DNA from: AV40 sp963817335
Lineage (GTDB): Bacteria > Verrucomicrobiota > Verrucomicrobiia > Chthoniobacterales > UBA10450
Reading direction: 5' to 3'
DNA: 64,000 bases
Assembly (NCBI GenBank): GCA_963817335.1
Contig: CAWFNX010000001.1
Coordinates: 558,001-622,000, forward strand
This document shows, in pieces, positions 51,519 to 59,646 of the stretch (position 1 is the stretch's first letter; every line of letters starts with the position of its first letter). The notes beneath the pieces are model-generated. The model did no database searches. It was not told the DNA's origin and worked only from the letters and a program-made list of their open reading frames with translations. Made by a program: the position numbers and the translations under genes.

Positions 51519-52441
51519 CCAATTTTCTCCGCCACTCGCAACTTGGCGCTGCGCGAACGCGGATTCATCCGGCGCTCATTTTCACCTGGCTCGACCGGCT
51601 TGTCGGTGATCGCGCGCATATCGTAATCCGGGTTATGCCGCGGCTCCGGCCATTCCGGACGATCGATCCACTCGCGGCTGTGATCCCGAATGAAATTTTT
51701 CACGATGCGATCTTCCAGCGAATGGAAAGCAATGACGGCAATGCGCGCTCCGGCCTCGAGACGCGCGGTCAAGACGCGCAGACCCTGTTCGAGCGCCCCA
51801 AGCTCGTCGTTCACTTCCATGCGCAACGCTTGAAATGCCTGAGTAGCGGGATGACGGCGCCCGTGACGGCCGACCACTTTCTCGATGGCCTTGGCCAGCT
51901 GGAGCGTTTCGGTAAATGGCGTGTCTTTGCGCATTTTCACGATCAAGCTGGCAATCCGCCGCGCAGCCGGTTCTTCACCGAGGTCGCGAAAGATTCGAGT
52001 CAGCTCCTCTTCGCTGTAAGTGTTAACGATCTGCGCCGCGTTGATCATCGCTCTCGGATCCATCCGCATGTCCAGCGGACCGTTGCGCATCATGCTGAAG
52101 CCGCGTGCGGCGTTCTCTAACTGACGGGAAGAGACGCCGAGGTCCAAAATTGCCCCGCCGATTTTTTGAATCCCGAGTTCGTCGAGAATTTTGTCCGTAT
52201 CGCGAAAGTTGATCTGGCGCAGGGTGACCCGACCGCCGTAAGGAGCGAGTTCCTCCCGGGCCTGGGCGATTGCATCCGGATCTTGGTCGAGGGCAAGAAC
52301 GTCGGCCCCGGTTTTCAGAATCGCTTCGGTATGTCCGCCTCCGCCAACTGTGCCGTCGACAACCAGCGATCCCGGATGCGGCGCGAGCAATTCGACCGCT
52401 TCCGCAGCCAGCACCGGATGATGGTAAGTGAAATCTTCCAT
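51515..52441 (-). CDS. rsmH: 16S rRNA (cytosine1402-N4)-methyltransferase RsmH
   Basis: RsmH (MraW) methylates C1402 of 16S rRNA with S-adenosylmethionine. I choose the ATG at 52441, preceded by GAGGAG at nine bases, because the product then starts MEDFTYHHPVLAAEAVELL like other family members and has the usual 308 residues; an ATG at 52516 would add 25. Motifs are VDGTVGGGGHTEAIL for SAM, ILDLGVSSRQLE, GPLDMRMDP and IAFHSLEDRIVKNF near the end. It is the second gene of the dcw cluster and overlaps ftsL. Confidence 0.94.
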   Translation of the reverse strand: MEDFTYHHPVLAAEAVELLAPHPGSLVVDGTVGGGGHTEAILKTGADVLALDQDPDAIAQAREELAPYGGRVTLRQINFRDTDKILDELGIQKIGGAILDLGVSSRQLENAARGFSMMRNGPLDMRMDPRAMINAAQIVNTYSEEELTRIFRDLGEEPAARRIASLIVKMRKDTPFTETLQLAKAIEKVVGRHGRRHPATQAFQALRMEVNDELGALEQGLRVLTARLEAGARIAVIAFHSLEDRIVKNFIRDHSREWIDRPEWPEPRHNPDYDMRAITDKPVEPGENERRMNPRSRSAKLRVAEKIG

Positions 52442-52527
52442 TTGCTGAGGCTCCTCTTCCAGCACGAGCGGACCGGTGGCAAACCAAACCGGCCGCTCAA
52501 ACAATAATGCGTTCATATGTGGGTTGA

Positions 52528-52977
52528 TCACAAACCAATGACGTTGGCCACGTGTTGGTAGGTGGGCGTCTCGTCGGCGTCTGCCTTCTTGCGTTTCTGC
52601 AGGTTCCAAATTTCAAAACGGCCGCGGCCGCCCACCAGAACGACCTCGCCCTTCAACCCAAGTTTTTGGCAAAGGTCAACCGGCAGAACGAGGCGGCCTT
52701 GTTTGTCAGCGATGGAGTGCTGGGCGCGGGCATGAAGTTGCCGAAAGAAAACGCGGCGATCTCGCGCGGAAACATTGGCGTCGGCTTCAGCGGCGGCGCT
52801 CATACGAGAAAATTCTTCAGGCGACATGACCAGAAGAAACTGGTGAGTCGCTTCCGGAAGAAGGATGAATTCCTCGGCAGCACCTCGGCGCCAGCGTGCG
52901 GGAATGGTAATTCGATTTTTTTCGTCGATGAAGTGACGAAATTCGCCGGCGTAGAAACGTTGGTCAGGCTGTTGCAT
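52528..52977 (-). CDS. mraZ: Transcriptional regulator MraZ
   Basis: MraZ is a ring-shaped DNA-binding protein of the AbrB-like fold that represses its own dcw operon. The 149-residue protein has the two tandem SpoVT/AbrB-like halves: FRHFIDEKNRITIPARWR in the first and QHSIADKQGRLVLPVDLCQKLGL with VVLVGGRGRFEIWN in the second. It opens the dcw cluster. The leader has three GTGG-type boxes plus one ATGG at a 10-base period, which is the known type of MraZ operator. Confidence 0.93.
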   Translation of the reverse strand: MQQPDQRFYAGEFRHFIDEKNRITIPARWRRGAAEEFILLPEATHQFLLVMSPEEFSRMSAAAEADANVSARDRRVFFRQLHARAQHSIADKQGRLVLPVDLCQKLGLKGEVVLVGGRGRFEIWNLQKRKKADADETPTYQHVANVIGL

Positions 52978-52996
52978 TTGCGGGTGGAGAAATGTT

Positions 52997-53030
52997 CCAT
53001 TCTAACCCACTTCTTCCCACTTTTAACCAC
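52997..53030 (-). promoter_or_regulatory. MraZ operator boxes (10-base direct repeats)
   Basis: On the minus strand GTGG occurs at 53030, 53020 and 53010 and ATGG at 53000, a perfect 10-base period. MraZ is known to bind direct TGGG-type repeats with this period. The boxes overlap the -10 element and early transcribed region of the mraZ promoter, which fits autorepression. Confidence 0.8.
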
Positions 53031-53049
53031 CTTACGTGCCAAGCGTCAA
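53021..53049 (-). promoter_or_regulatory. Promoter of the dcw cluster
   Basis: Read on the minus strand, TTGACG (53049-53044) and TTAAAA (53026-53021) are 17 bases apart, an excellent sigma70-type match. The start of transcription would fall inside the MraZ boxes, about 35-40 bases before the mraZ ATG. Confidence 0.65.
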
Positions 53050-53129
53050 CAAAAATTAATTCCCTTCTTCGGCCGGTCTCCCAGGTCTAAAATGGCCTCC
53101 TGAAAATACCGCGCCCTTACTTTCTTTTT

Positions 53130-53612
53130 TTGTTTCTGCTGATCGCGCCCTTTTCCTGCCCAAAGGCAACCGCCCAAACCGGTCCAGTTAATTCAAACGA
53201 CACCATCCGCGTAACGGTAAGGGTGAACCCCGATGGATCGCGCACTACCTATCAATATGACAACGCGAAGCACAAAGCAGTCGCGACGATTACCGATTCG
53301 GACGGTAACGCCCTAGGCAAAATTATTTACCGCATTGATGATGCGGGGCGGTTCGGCAGCGGGGTTACTTTTGGCCCAGACGGCAAGTTCCTGTTCAAGT
53401 CTATATATAAGTATGATGCCGCCGGTCGCCTGGAGGAGGAGAGTCGGCTGGCTAAGGACGATTCGGTCATTAATAAGATCGTTTATCAATATGACCCCGC
53501 CGGAAAGCAGGTGGGCTATTCGATGTTCGATGGGACCGGAAAACTGATCTCCGGAACGAGCTCGCCTGCTCCGGGACCAACGTCAAAGGCGCATAAGCCG
53601 TTAGGCCGGTAG
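53130..53612 (+). CDS. Secreted YD-repeat-like hypothetical protein
   Basis: The 160-residue product has a signal peptide and several imperfect repeats ending in Y-x-Y/I-D-x-A-G: TYQYDNAK, IYRIDDAGRF, IYKYDAAGRLEEE and VYQYDPAGK. These resemble RHS/YD repeats, which form beta-shell structures, though only about four are present. The frame opens at a TTG; from a CTG at 53100 it would start LKIPRPYFLFLFLLIAPFS and give a more complete signal peptide, so the true start is unsure. It is divergent from mraZ. No function can be named. Confidence 0.6.
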   Translation: MFLLIAPFSCPKATAQTGPVNSNDTIRVTVRVNPDGSRTTYQYDNAKHKAVATITDSDGNALGKIIYRIDDAGRFGSGVTFGPDGKFLFKSIYKYDAAGRLEEESRLAKDDSVINKIVYQYDPAGKQVGYSMFDGTGKLISGTSSPAPGPTSKAHKPLGR

Positions 53613-53664
53613 GCCTGGCTCCGGCTTGCCCGATCCGCAAAATGGGTCTAAAAGGATAGCCCCC

Positions 53665-54348
53665 ATGATTGATTACATCCAAAAGGGCGGTTTGCTCATG
53701 TGGCCGATTCTGGCCTGCAGCATCGTCGCCATCGCTGTCTTCCTAGAGCGCTGGTTTTACTTACATAGAGCCACAATCCACGTCGGAGAATTTCTAAAGG
53801 GTCTCTCGAATCTAATCCAACGCCGGAATTTCGCCGAAGCCCTTCACGAATCGGCCGGCACGCCCGGTCCGGTCGCCCGTGTGATTCATGCCGCGATTCT
53901 GCGTCATGACATGCCGCGTTCCGAGTTGCGGGAAGTCGTGCAGGAAGCCGGGCAACTGGAAGTGCCCAAGCTGGAAAGATTTCTCGGGGTGCTGGCTACG
54001 CTCGCTTTTCTCGCCCCGTTGCTTGGTCTCCTCGGAACAGTTTCGGGAATGCTCGACGCCTTCGGAACGATCGCTTCCCACGGCGGTTACGCGACGGTTA
54101 CCGAACTTTCGGGCGGCATTTACAAAAGTTTGCTCACGACCGCCGCCGGACTCGTCGTCGCGGCCCCGACTTTTGTCGGTTACAGCTATCTTTCGTCGCG
54201 GGTGAACACCATGCTTCATGAGATGGAACGCGCCGGAATTGAGATCGTGCACATGTTGAAGGACAGCGAAGCTCTCACCGGCATCATCAGTTTTCAGCAA
54301 ACGGCTGAACCAGGGGCGGGTTCTCGCGAAGTGCGCCGCGACCGTTGA
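53665..54348 (+). CDS. exbB: MotA/TolQ/ExbB proton channel family protein
   Basis: The ATG at 53665 follows an AAAGGATAG ribosome-binding site and gives 227 residues. There are three membrane helices: at about 10-28 (LLMWPILACSIVAIAVFLE), 108-130 with the conserved LAFLAPLLGLLGTVSGML, and 152-175 with GIYKSLLTTAAGLVVAAPTF. These are ExbB/TolQ signatures. With ExbD it forms the proton-driven motor that energises TonB or Tol systems. ExbD- and TonB-like genes follow directly. Confidence 0.9.
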   Translation: MIDYIQKGGLLMWPILACSIVAIAVFLERWFYLHRATIHVGEFLKGLSNLIQRRNFAEALHESAGTPGPVARVIHAAILRHDMPRSELREVVQEAGQLEVPKLERFLGVLATLAFLAPLLGLLGTVSGMLDAFGTIASHGGYATVTELSGGIYKSLLTTAAGLVVAAPTFVGYSYLSSRVNTMLHEMERAGIEIVHMLKDSEALTGIISFQQTAEPGAGSREVRRDR

Positions 54349-54385
54349 TTTTCTAGCCACGAATTGTGGTTAAGTTTTTTCACCA

Positions 54386-54790
54386 ATGAAACTTAGCCGC
54401 ACCAAAGAGTACAACTTCGGCTGGCTGGTGGTGTTTCCGCTCATCGATGTCGTTTTTTTGCTCATTTTCTTCACCCTGCTGAGTTCGAACTTTATTCTGC
54501 AACCCGGGGTCGCGGTTTCAGCGCCGTCGACTCCGTTTTTGCTGGGCGCCCAGCGAAATCCGCAAATCATCAGCATCACCAGCGGGGCGGTTCCCGCGAT
54601 TTATTTTCGTGATCAAAAAACGTCGCTGGAGGGCCTGGGCCCGTTGCTCGACGAAGCGAAGCGCGAGAACCGTTCGATCATTATTAAGGCAGACCGTCAA
54701 ACTCCCTATGAATTAGTGGTGGCGGTCACCAGTGCCGCGCTCGAGCATGGGATTACTTCTGTTTCGCTGGCCGGCGCCCTTCCCAAATGA
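54386..54790 (+). CDS. exbD: ExbD/TolR-family biopolymer transport protein
   Basis: The 134-residue protein has one N-terminal membrane helix with LIDVVFLLIFFTLLSS, including the Asp that carries protons in ExbD and TolR. A periplasmic domain with IIIKADRQTPYELVVAVTSAA follows, the usual pattern near the C-terminus. It overlaps the next gene by four bases and lies 37 bases after exbB. Confidence 0.9.
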   Translation: MKLSRTKEYNFGWLVVFPLIDVVFLLIFFTLLSSNFILQPGVAVSAPSTPFLLGAQRNPQIISITSGAVPAIYFRDQKTSLEGLGPLLDEAKRENRSIIIKADRQTPYELVVAVTSAALEHGITSVSLAGALPK

Positions 54791-55560
54791 ACGCATCGGT
54801 TACCGCGCCCTTCATTTTCAACTGGGACCAGCCGAGGCGACGGAAGGCTGTTCTGAGTGGATTCATTGCGCTCTCGTTCGCCATTCACCTGATGGCGTTT
54901 TATCTCTTTCAAGTTGTCTATCCTCAAACTGTCTCGCTCCTTCCTGCGCCCCAACGAGTGAGTTTGATGACTGCCAATTCCGAACAAACCGCGACTTTGT
55001 TGCGCTGGATCGATTCCGAGGACCCGGCCCTGGCATCAACCACCCGAAGACCGGCGCATATGCAGCGTCGCGAGATGGGCAAGGTTGAACATGTTCCTTC
55101 CTACTTCGCGCGCGAGGCTGCGCTTAAAGAACCGCCGGCGCTGGCTATCGATCTTCGTATTCCGAGTGCGCAACCACCCGGGCCGGTCCCAATGACGCGT
55201 TCGGCCGTGGTGGCACCAGTGGGGATACAACCGACGCGGGTAACCTTTTCGCCCGAATTACAACAGCTCGGCGCGTCAAATTTCGTTCCCACAAATTTCA
55301 AAACTTCGACGAACGAGCCGCCTCAGAATGCGCAGTTTCGAATCGCGGTGGATGCGAAAGGCGCGGTTGTTTATTGTTTTACCCTGACATCATCGGGTGA
55401 CAGCGGCCTGGACGAACTGGCCCGCCAACATCTCGCCCTTTGCCGTTTTCCGGCGCGGCCTGGATCGAATGACCATTCGCTGGTTTGGGGGATCGCGACG
55501 ATCGAATGGGGCAACGACGTGACCACCCCGAATCCAAAATCAACTCCCACCCCACCGTGA
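54787..55560 (+). CDS. TonB-like energy transducer
   Basis: The 257-residue protein has a cytoplasmic basic start (DQPRRRKAVLSG), one membrane helix at about 25-43 (FIALSFAIHLMAFYLFQVV, with the serine/histidine pair typical of TonB helices), a long periplasmic linker and a C-terminal domain with AQFRIAVDAKGAVVYCFT and GLDELARQHLALCRF like TonB. The Pro-rich linker is weak. It overlaps exbD and the following zinc-ribbon gene by four bases each, so the set exbB-exbD-tonB is one operon powering outer-membrane uptake. Confidence 0.75.
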   Translation: MNASVTAPFIFNWDQPRRRKAVLSGFIALSFAIHLMAFYLFQVVYPQTVSLLPAPQRVSLMTANSEQTATLLRWIDSEDPALASTTRRPAHMQRREMGKVEHVPSYFAREAALKEPPALAIDLRIPSAQPPGPVPMTRSAVVAPVGIQPTRVTFSPELQQLGASNFVPTNFKTSTNEPPQNAQFRIAVDAKGAVVYCFTLTSSGDSGLDELARQHLALCRFPARPGSNDHSLVWGIATIEWGNDVTTPNPKSTPTPP

Positions 55561-55796
55561 TTCGCGTCAGTCTGGCGGCGCTGGCCACAATTTATCTGCT
55601 CGTTTCTCTTGCCACGATTTTTCTTCTCTGGATAGTAGGTGAGTGGAACCGGCGCCGGCGTGAGCGGCGCGCATTGCGCTACCGGTTACGTTGCGTGATT
55701 TGCGCGTTCGAGTTTGAGGATCGAACGGCGGCCTTACTCCCACGCTGTCCGCGCTGCGGCAGTTTAAACGAAAGATTTAGATTGGAGCAGATTTAA
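55557..55796 (+). CDS. Small membrane protein with zinc ribbon
   Basis: A GTG overlapping the TonB-like stop (GTGA) opens a 79-residue frame: one membrane helix at about 7-28 (LATIYLLVSLATIFLLWIV), a basic stretch (RRRRERRALRYRLR), and C-x-x-C...C-x-x-C in CVICAFEF and LLPRCPRCGSLNE, a zinc ribbon facing the cytoplasm. I do not recognise the family. The coupled start and its place between tonB-like and guaB3-like genes make it real, but its role is unknown. Confidence 0.7.
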   Translation: MIRVSLAALATIYLLVSLATIFLLWIVGEWNRRRRERRALRYRLRCVICAFEFEDRTAALLPRCPRCGSLNERFRLEQI

Positions 55797-55798
55797 TT

Positions 55799-56977
55799 AT
55801 GGGAATGTGGATTGGCCGAAATCGAAAAGCGCGCGTCACCTACGGGTTCGACGAGATCGCGCTGGTGCCGGGTCGCGTCACGATTAATCCAAACGAAGTC
55901 GACATCAAGTTTCGTTTGCCGCGCAGGAATTCTGCGCCGCTGGAATTAAAAATTCCGATCCTCGCCAGCGCCATGGATGGCGTGGTCGATGTGAAATTCG
56001 CCATAGCCATGAGCAAACTCGGCGGTCTGGCAGTTTTGAATCTCGAAGGCGTCCAGACCCGTTACAAAAATCCGCAGGAAGTTCTGCAAAAAGTTGTCGA
56101 CACTGACAAATCGGAAATCACCGCGCTATTGCAAAGAATTTATCAGGAGCCAGTCCATCCCGATTTGATCGCGGCCCGGGTGAAACAAATTAAAGACGAA
56201 GGCGGCATCGCGGCGGTCAGCTCGATTCCACAACGCGCAGCCGAGTTCGGCCCGATCGCGCAGGAAGCGGGCGCCGATGTTTTCGTCGTGCAAAGCACCG
56301 TCTCGACCGCGCGCCACATCTCAAGCGAATACAAATCGCTCGACCTCACGAAATTTTGCGCCGACATGCGCATCCCGGTGATCGTCGGCAATACCGTCGG
56401 CTACGATGTCACGCTCGAAATCATGGAATGCGGGCCGTCCGGCGTGCTGATTGGAGTTGGTCCCGGGGCCGCTTGCACTTCGCGCGGAGTGCTCGGGCTC
56501 GGCGTGCCGCAAGTGACCGCTACGGTCGATTGCGCCGCAGCCCGCGACGCTTATTTCAAGAAAACTTCGCGCTACGTTCCAATCATCACCGACGGCGGCA
56601 TGAGCAAGGGCGGCGACGTTTGCAAAGCGCTTGCCTGTGGCGCGGACGCGGTCATGGTCGGCAGCGCGTTCGCGCGCGCTCAAGAATCGCCCGGCGGCGG
56701 TTATCACTGGGGAATGGCGACGCCGCACGTGAATCTTCCGCGAGGCACTCGCATCAAAGTCGGCACCACCGGGTCGCTAAAACAAATCTTGTTCGGGCCG
56801 GCTGAAGTTGATGACGGCAGCCAGAATCTCGTCGGAGCCATCACGACCTGCATGGGAAACGTCGGGGCGAAAGACATTGCCGAGTTTCAACAAACCGAAA
56901 TCATCATCGCGCCTTCGATTAAAACGGAAGGCAAACTCTTCCAAACCGTCCAGAGCGTCGGCATGGGAACACGATGA
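55799..56977 (+). CDS. guaB3: IMP dehydrogenase-related protein, GuaB3 type
   Basis: The 392-residue TIM-barrel protein has LKIPILASAMDGVVDVKFA, VIVGNTVGYDV, the catalytic loop GPGAACTSRGVLGLGVPQ with Cys226 and the phosphate-binding ITDGGMSKGGDV with VMVGSAFARA. It lacks the CBS pair of ordinary GuaB and begins YGFDEIALVPG, as do GuaB3 proteins known from actinobacteria and cyanobacteria. Those proteins were long unassigned; some act in guanine nucleotide metabolism, in certain cases as GMP reductase. So the reaction here could be IMP oxidation or GMP reduction. It starts two bases after the zinc-ribbon gene. Confidence 0.85.
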   Translation: MGMWIGRNRKARVTYGFDEIALVPGRVTINPNEVDIKFRLPRRNSAPLELKIPILASAMDGVVDVKFAIAMSKLGGLAVLNLEGVQTRYKNPQEVLQKVVDTDKSEITALLQRIYQEPVHPDLIAARVKQIKDEGGIAAVSSIPQRAAEFGPIAQEAGADVFVVQSTVSTARHISSEYKSLDLTKFCADMRIPVIVGNTVGYDVTLEIMECGPSGVLIGVGPGAACTSRGVLGLGVPQVTATVDCAAARDAYFKKTSRYVPIITDGGMSKGGDVCKALACGADAVMVGSAFARAQESPGGGYHWGMATPHVNLPRGTRIKVGTTGSLKQILFGPAEVDDGSQNLVGAITTCMGNVGAKDIAEFQQTEIIIAPSIKTEGKLFQTVQSVGMGTR

Positions 56978-56984
56978 GTGATAA

Positions 56985-57060
56985 GTGGCAAGTGACGAGT
57001 GACAAGCTAACTGTCGTTGCCGTAATTTCTTGCTGGTCACTGGTCACTGGTCACTGGTCA
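56985..57060. repeat. Tandem and inverted GTGAC repeats between guaB3-like and fabF
   Basis: The left side has AAGTGGCAAGTGACGAGTGAC, written here as 8-base steps of AGTGACNA, and the right side has CTGGTCACTGGTCAC continuing for four TGGTCAC units. The two arms are inverted relative to each other around a 25-base centre, so a long imperfect hairpin is possible. It fills the spacer before fabF and is probably a slipped-strand microsatellite. Confidence 0.6.
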
Positions 57061-57068
57061 CTTTTTTT

Positions 57069-58316
57069 ATGAACTTCGAGCGAAGAGTCGTCATCACCGG
57101 CATGGGGGTCGTCTCACCGGTCGGCAACGAACTCGAGACGTTTTGGACGAACCTGAAGGAAGGCAGGAGCGGCATCGGCCGAATCTCCGGGTTCGACATC
57201 TCTAACTACGATTGCCAGATTGCCGGCGAAGTCCGCAATTTCGACCCCAAAGCGTTTTTCAAAAATCCGAAGGACGTCCGTCGGACCGATCGTTTCGTTC
57301 ATCTGGCGATGGCCGCGTCCAAGATGTCGATCCAGGACAGCGGTCTCGATCTCGAAAAAGTAAATCGCGACCGCTTCGGCACGATCGTCAGTAGCGGCAT
57401 CGGCGGACTGAAAACGCTCGAAGACCAATTCACCGTCTTGATGAACAAAGGTCCGTCGCGCACGTCGCCGTTCACGATTCCGATGCTGATTAGCAACATG
57501 GCCAGCGGTGTCATCTCAATGGAGTTCGGATTGCGCGGCCCGAATATGTGCATCGTCACTGCTTGCGCGACCTCGAACAATTCGATCGGCGAATCGTGGC
57601 GAATGATTAAATTCGGCGATGCGGACATTTTTCTGGCCGGCGGTTCCGAAGCTTCCATCGTCGAACTGGGTCTCGCGGGATTTTCGGCAATGAGAGCGCT
57701 CAGTCGCCGTAATGATGAACCGGAGCGCGCCTCACGCCCGTTTGATCGCGATCGCGACGGTTTTGTCATGAGTGAAGGCGCCGGTATTTGTGTGGTCGAG
57801 GAATTGGAACACGCGAAGAAGCGCGGCGCTAAAATTTATTGCGAGCTCACCGGTTACGGGCTTTCGGCCGACGCGTATCACATGACTGCCCCCCCGGAAG
57901 ATGGTGAAGGCGCGGCCCGCGCGATGAAGATGGCGCTCGATCATGCCAAGATTTCGCCGGGCGATGTCGATTACATCAACGCTCACGCCACCTCCACCGG
58001 CCTCGGCGACATTGCCGAGACCAAGGCGATCAAGAGAGTTTTTGGTGATCAAACCAAAGTTTCGATCAGCGCCACCAAATCGATGACGGGCCACTTATTA
58101 GGCGGCGCCGGTGCGGTCGAAATGGCCGCCTGCGCAATGGCGATCCGCGACGGCGTGATTCCGCCGACCATCAATCTCGAACATCCGGACGAGCTCTGCG
58201 ACCTCGATTACACCGCGAACAAAGCGAAAGAAAAGAAAGTCCGCGTTACCCTCAATAACTCATTCGGCTTCGGCGGCCACAACGCCACCTTGGTCGCGAC
58301 CGCGTTTGAAGATTGA
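57069..58316 (+). CDS. fabF: 3-oxoacyl-ACP synthase II FabF
   Basis: FabF condenses malonyl-ACP with acyl-ACP in fatty acid elongation. The start MNFERRVVITGMGVVSPVG gives 415 residues; an upstream ATG lies in the repeat region. The catalytic Cys166 is in VTACATSNNSIGE, and the two histidines are in NAHATSTGLGD and FGFGGHNATL, the full Cys-His-His triad. ALTGGSEA-like DIFLAGGSEASI is also present. It stands alone between repeat regions, and no other fab genes are near it, so it could serve a second, specialised pathway. Confidence 0.95.
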   Translation: MNFERRVVITGMGVVSPVGNELETFWTNLKEGRSGIGRISGFDISNYDCQIAGEVRNFDPKAFFKNPKDVRRTDRFVHLAMAASKMSIQDSGLDLEKVNRDRFGTIVSSGIGGLKTLEDQFTVLMNKGPSRTSPFTIPMLISNMASGVISMEFGLRGPNMCIVTACATSNNSIGESWRMIKFGDADIFLAGGSEASIVELGLAGFSAMRALSRRNDEPERASRPFDRDRDGFVMSEGAGICVVEELEHAKKRGAKIYCELTGYGLSADAYHMTAPPEDGEGAARAMKMALDHAKISPGDVDYINAHATSTGLGDIAETKAIKRVFGDQTKVSISATKSMTGHLLGGAGAVEMAACAMAIRDGVIPPTINLEHPDELCDLDYTANKAKEKKVRVTLNNSFGFGGHNATLVATAFED

Positions 58317-58327
58317 GGCTGTTCGGG

Positions 58328-58365
58328 GCGAGCGTCACGCTAGCCGGCGGTGACGCCTCGCTCGC
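58328..58365. repeat. GC-rich inverted repeat after fabF
   Basis: GCGAGCGTCA on the left pairs with TGACG-CTCGC on the right, with a five-base bulge, around a CGCTAGCCGGCGG centre. It lies just downstream of the fabF stop and may act as its terminator, although no T run follows. A TTGTAG-type element follows within four bases. Confidence 0.5.
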
Positions 58366-58368
58366 AGA

Positions 58369-58431
58369 ATTGTAGAGCAGGCGCTCCGCCTGCCAATGTT
58401 TAGCTGGCAACCGGTGCGGTTGCCCTACAAT
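58369..58431. repeat. ATTGTAGAG...CCCTACAAT palindromic element
   Basis: The 63-base unit starts ATTGTAGAGCAGGCG and ends GGTTGCCCTACAAT, with hairpins GCAGGCG/CGCCTGC and GGCAACC/GGTTGCC joined by AATGTTTAGCT. It is the closest relative, by eye, of the element at 32649. It lies 15 bases past the stop of the shortened rarA gene. Confidence 0.7.
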
Positions 58432-58445
58432 AAATTTTTCCCGCG

Positions 58446-59612
58446 TTACTTCTCCGGATTAACCGGGAAGTGTTTGTTCTTGAGATTTTCCGGAACACGT
58501 TTGGTGTGTTCGGCTTCGATCTGTTCTTTCGCTTCGACCAATGCGTCGAGCGCCTCGCGACTTTTCGTCGCCCGGCACATGTAAGCCGTTGCATGGGCGA
58601 GCGGAATCTGCGCCTCGGGCATACCGACGAATTCGACTGCGTGCTGCGTCGCAATCGCGAGCGGCAACGCTTCCGCATCGGCCAGACCAACGTCCTCGCT
58701 CGCGAAAATCACAATCCGCCGCGCGATGAAACGGAAGTCTTCGCCGGCGTGCAGCATTTTGGCGAGCCAGTACATCGCGCCTTTTTCGTCCGATTCGCGC
58801 ATGCTTTTGATGAAGGCGCTGATCGTGTCGTAGTGGGCGTCGCCCGCGCGATCGTAAACGACCGCTTTTTGCTGAATGCTTTCTTCCGCAACCGCGAGGG
58901 TGAAATGAATCGCGTTCTTGGGACCGGGAGAAGTTGTCAGCACGCCGATCTCCAGCGCATTTAAGCATTTCCGCGCGTCGCCATCGCTCAGCTTGGCCAG
59001 ATGCCGCTTCGCGTCGTTATCGATCTTAACGTCGTAGTTTCCGAGTCCGCGTTCTTTGTCAGTGAGCGCGCGGCTGATCAACGCTTCTAATTGCTCAACC
59101 TTCAACGGCTCGAGCTGGAAAACCTGCGATCGCGAAACCAGTGCGCTGTTAACGTAGAAAAAGGGATTGTAAGTCGTTGCGCCGATCAGGCGCAGGTTTC
59201 CGCTTTCGACATCAGGCAGCAGAATGTCCTGCTGCGCTTTATTGAAATGGTGGATCTCGTCGACGAACAAAATCGTTTTCTGACCTGAAGTGCGGATTCG
59301 ATTCGTGGCAGCCGCCAGGATTCGCCGCATCTCGGCGACGTTGCTTTCCACGCCACTCAACCGCACGAACTTTGCGTGAGTCATATCGGCAATAATATGC
59401 GCGAGCGTCGTTTTTCCTGTTCCGGGCGGCCCGGACAAGATCACTGACGGCAGTCGATCGGCTTCAATCGCGCGTCGGAGGAGTTTTCCCGGCCCAAGAA
59501 TGTGTTCCTGCCCAACAAATTCGTCGAGCGTTCGCGGCCGCATCCGGGTCGCGAGTGGCGCAGATTTGGTCACCGCAGGGTCCATATCCTCTTCTTTGAA
59601 CAGGTCCTGCAC
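58446..59612 (-). CDS. rarA: Replication-associated recombination protein RarA, C-terminally short
   Basis: RarA (MgsA) is an AAA+ ATPase that acts at stalled replication forks. The 388-residue protein has a GTG start, the typical N-terminus MQDLFKE and RMRPRTLDEFVGQEHIL, Walker A GPPGTGKT at 61-68, Walker B ILFVDEIHHF, and the C-terminal helical region with YWLAKMLHAGEDFRFIARR. It ends VPENLKNKHFPVNPEK. Family members continue for about 40-60 residues with a G-Y-K-Y-P-H-D-Y segment and a Q-Y-L-P end, which is missing here. A palindromic element follows the stop closely. Overall function is probably kept, since the lost part lies outside the ATPase core. Confidence 0.92.
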   Translation of the reverse strand: MQDLFKEEDMDPAVTKSAPLATRMRPRTLDEFVGQEHILGPGKLLRRAIEADRLPSVILSGPPGTGKTTLAHIIADMTHAKFVRLSGVESNVAEMRRILAAATNRIRTSGQKTILFVDEIHHFNKAQQDILLPDVESGNLRLIGATTYNPFFYVNSALVSRSQVFQLEPLKVEQLEALISRALTDKERGLGNYDVKIDNDAKRHLAKLSDGDARKCLNALEIGVLTTSPGPKNAIHFTLAVAEESIQQKAVVYDRAGDAHYDTISAFIKSMRESDEKGAMYWLAKMLHAGEDFRFIARRIVIFASEDVGLADAEALPLAIATQHAVEFVGMPEAQIPLAHATAYMCRATKSREALDALVEAKEQIEAEHTKRVPENLKNKHFPVNPEK

Positions 59613-59646
59613 GAGACAAAGTACCCTGCGGGAGCTTCATTTCCAA

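Noticed and set aside
57032..57060. A CRISPR-like array from the four TGGTCAC units
   Set aside because: The units are contiguous 7-base repeats with no spacers and no cas genes anywhere in the window.
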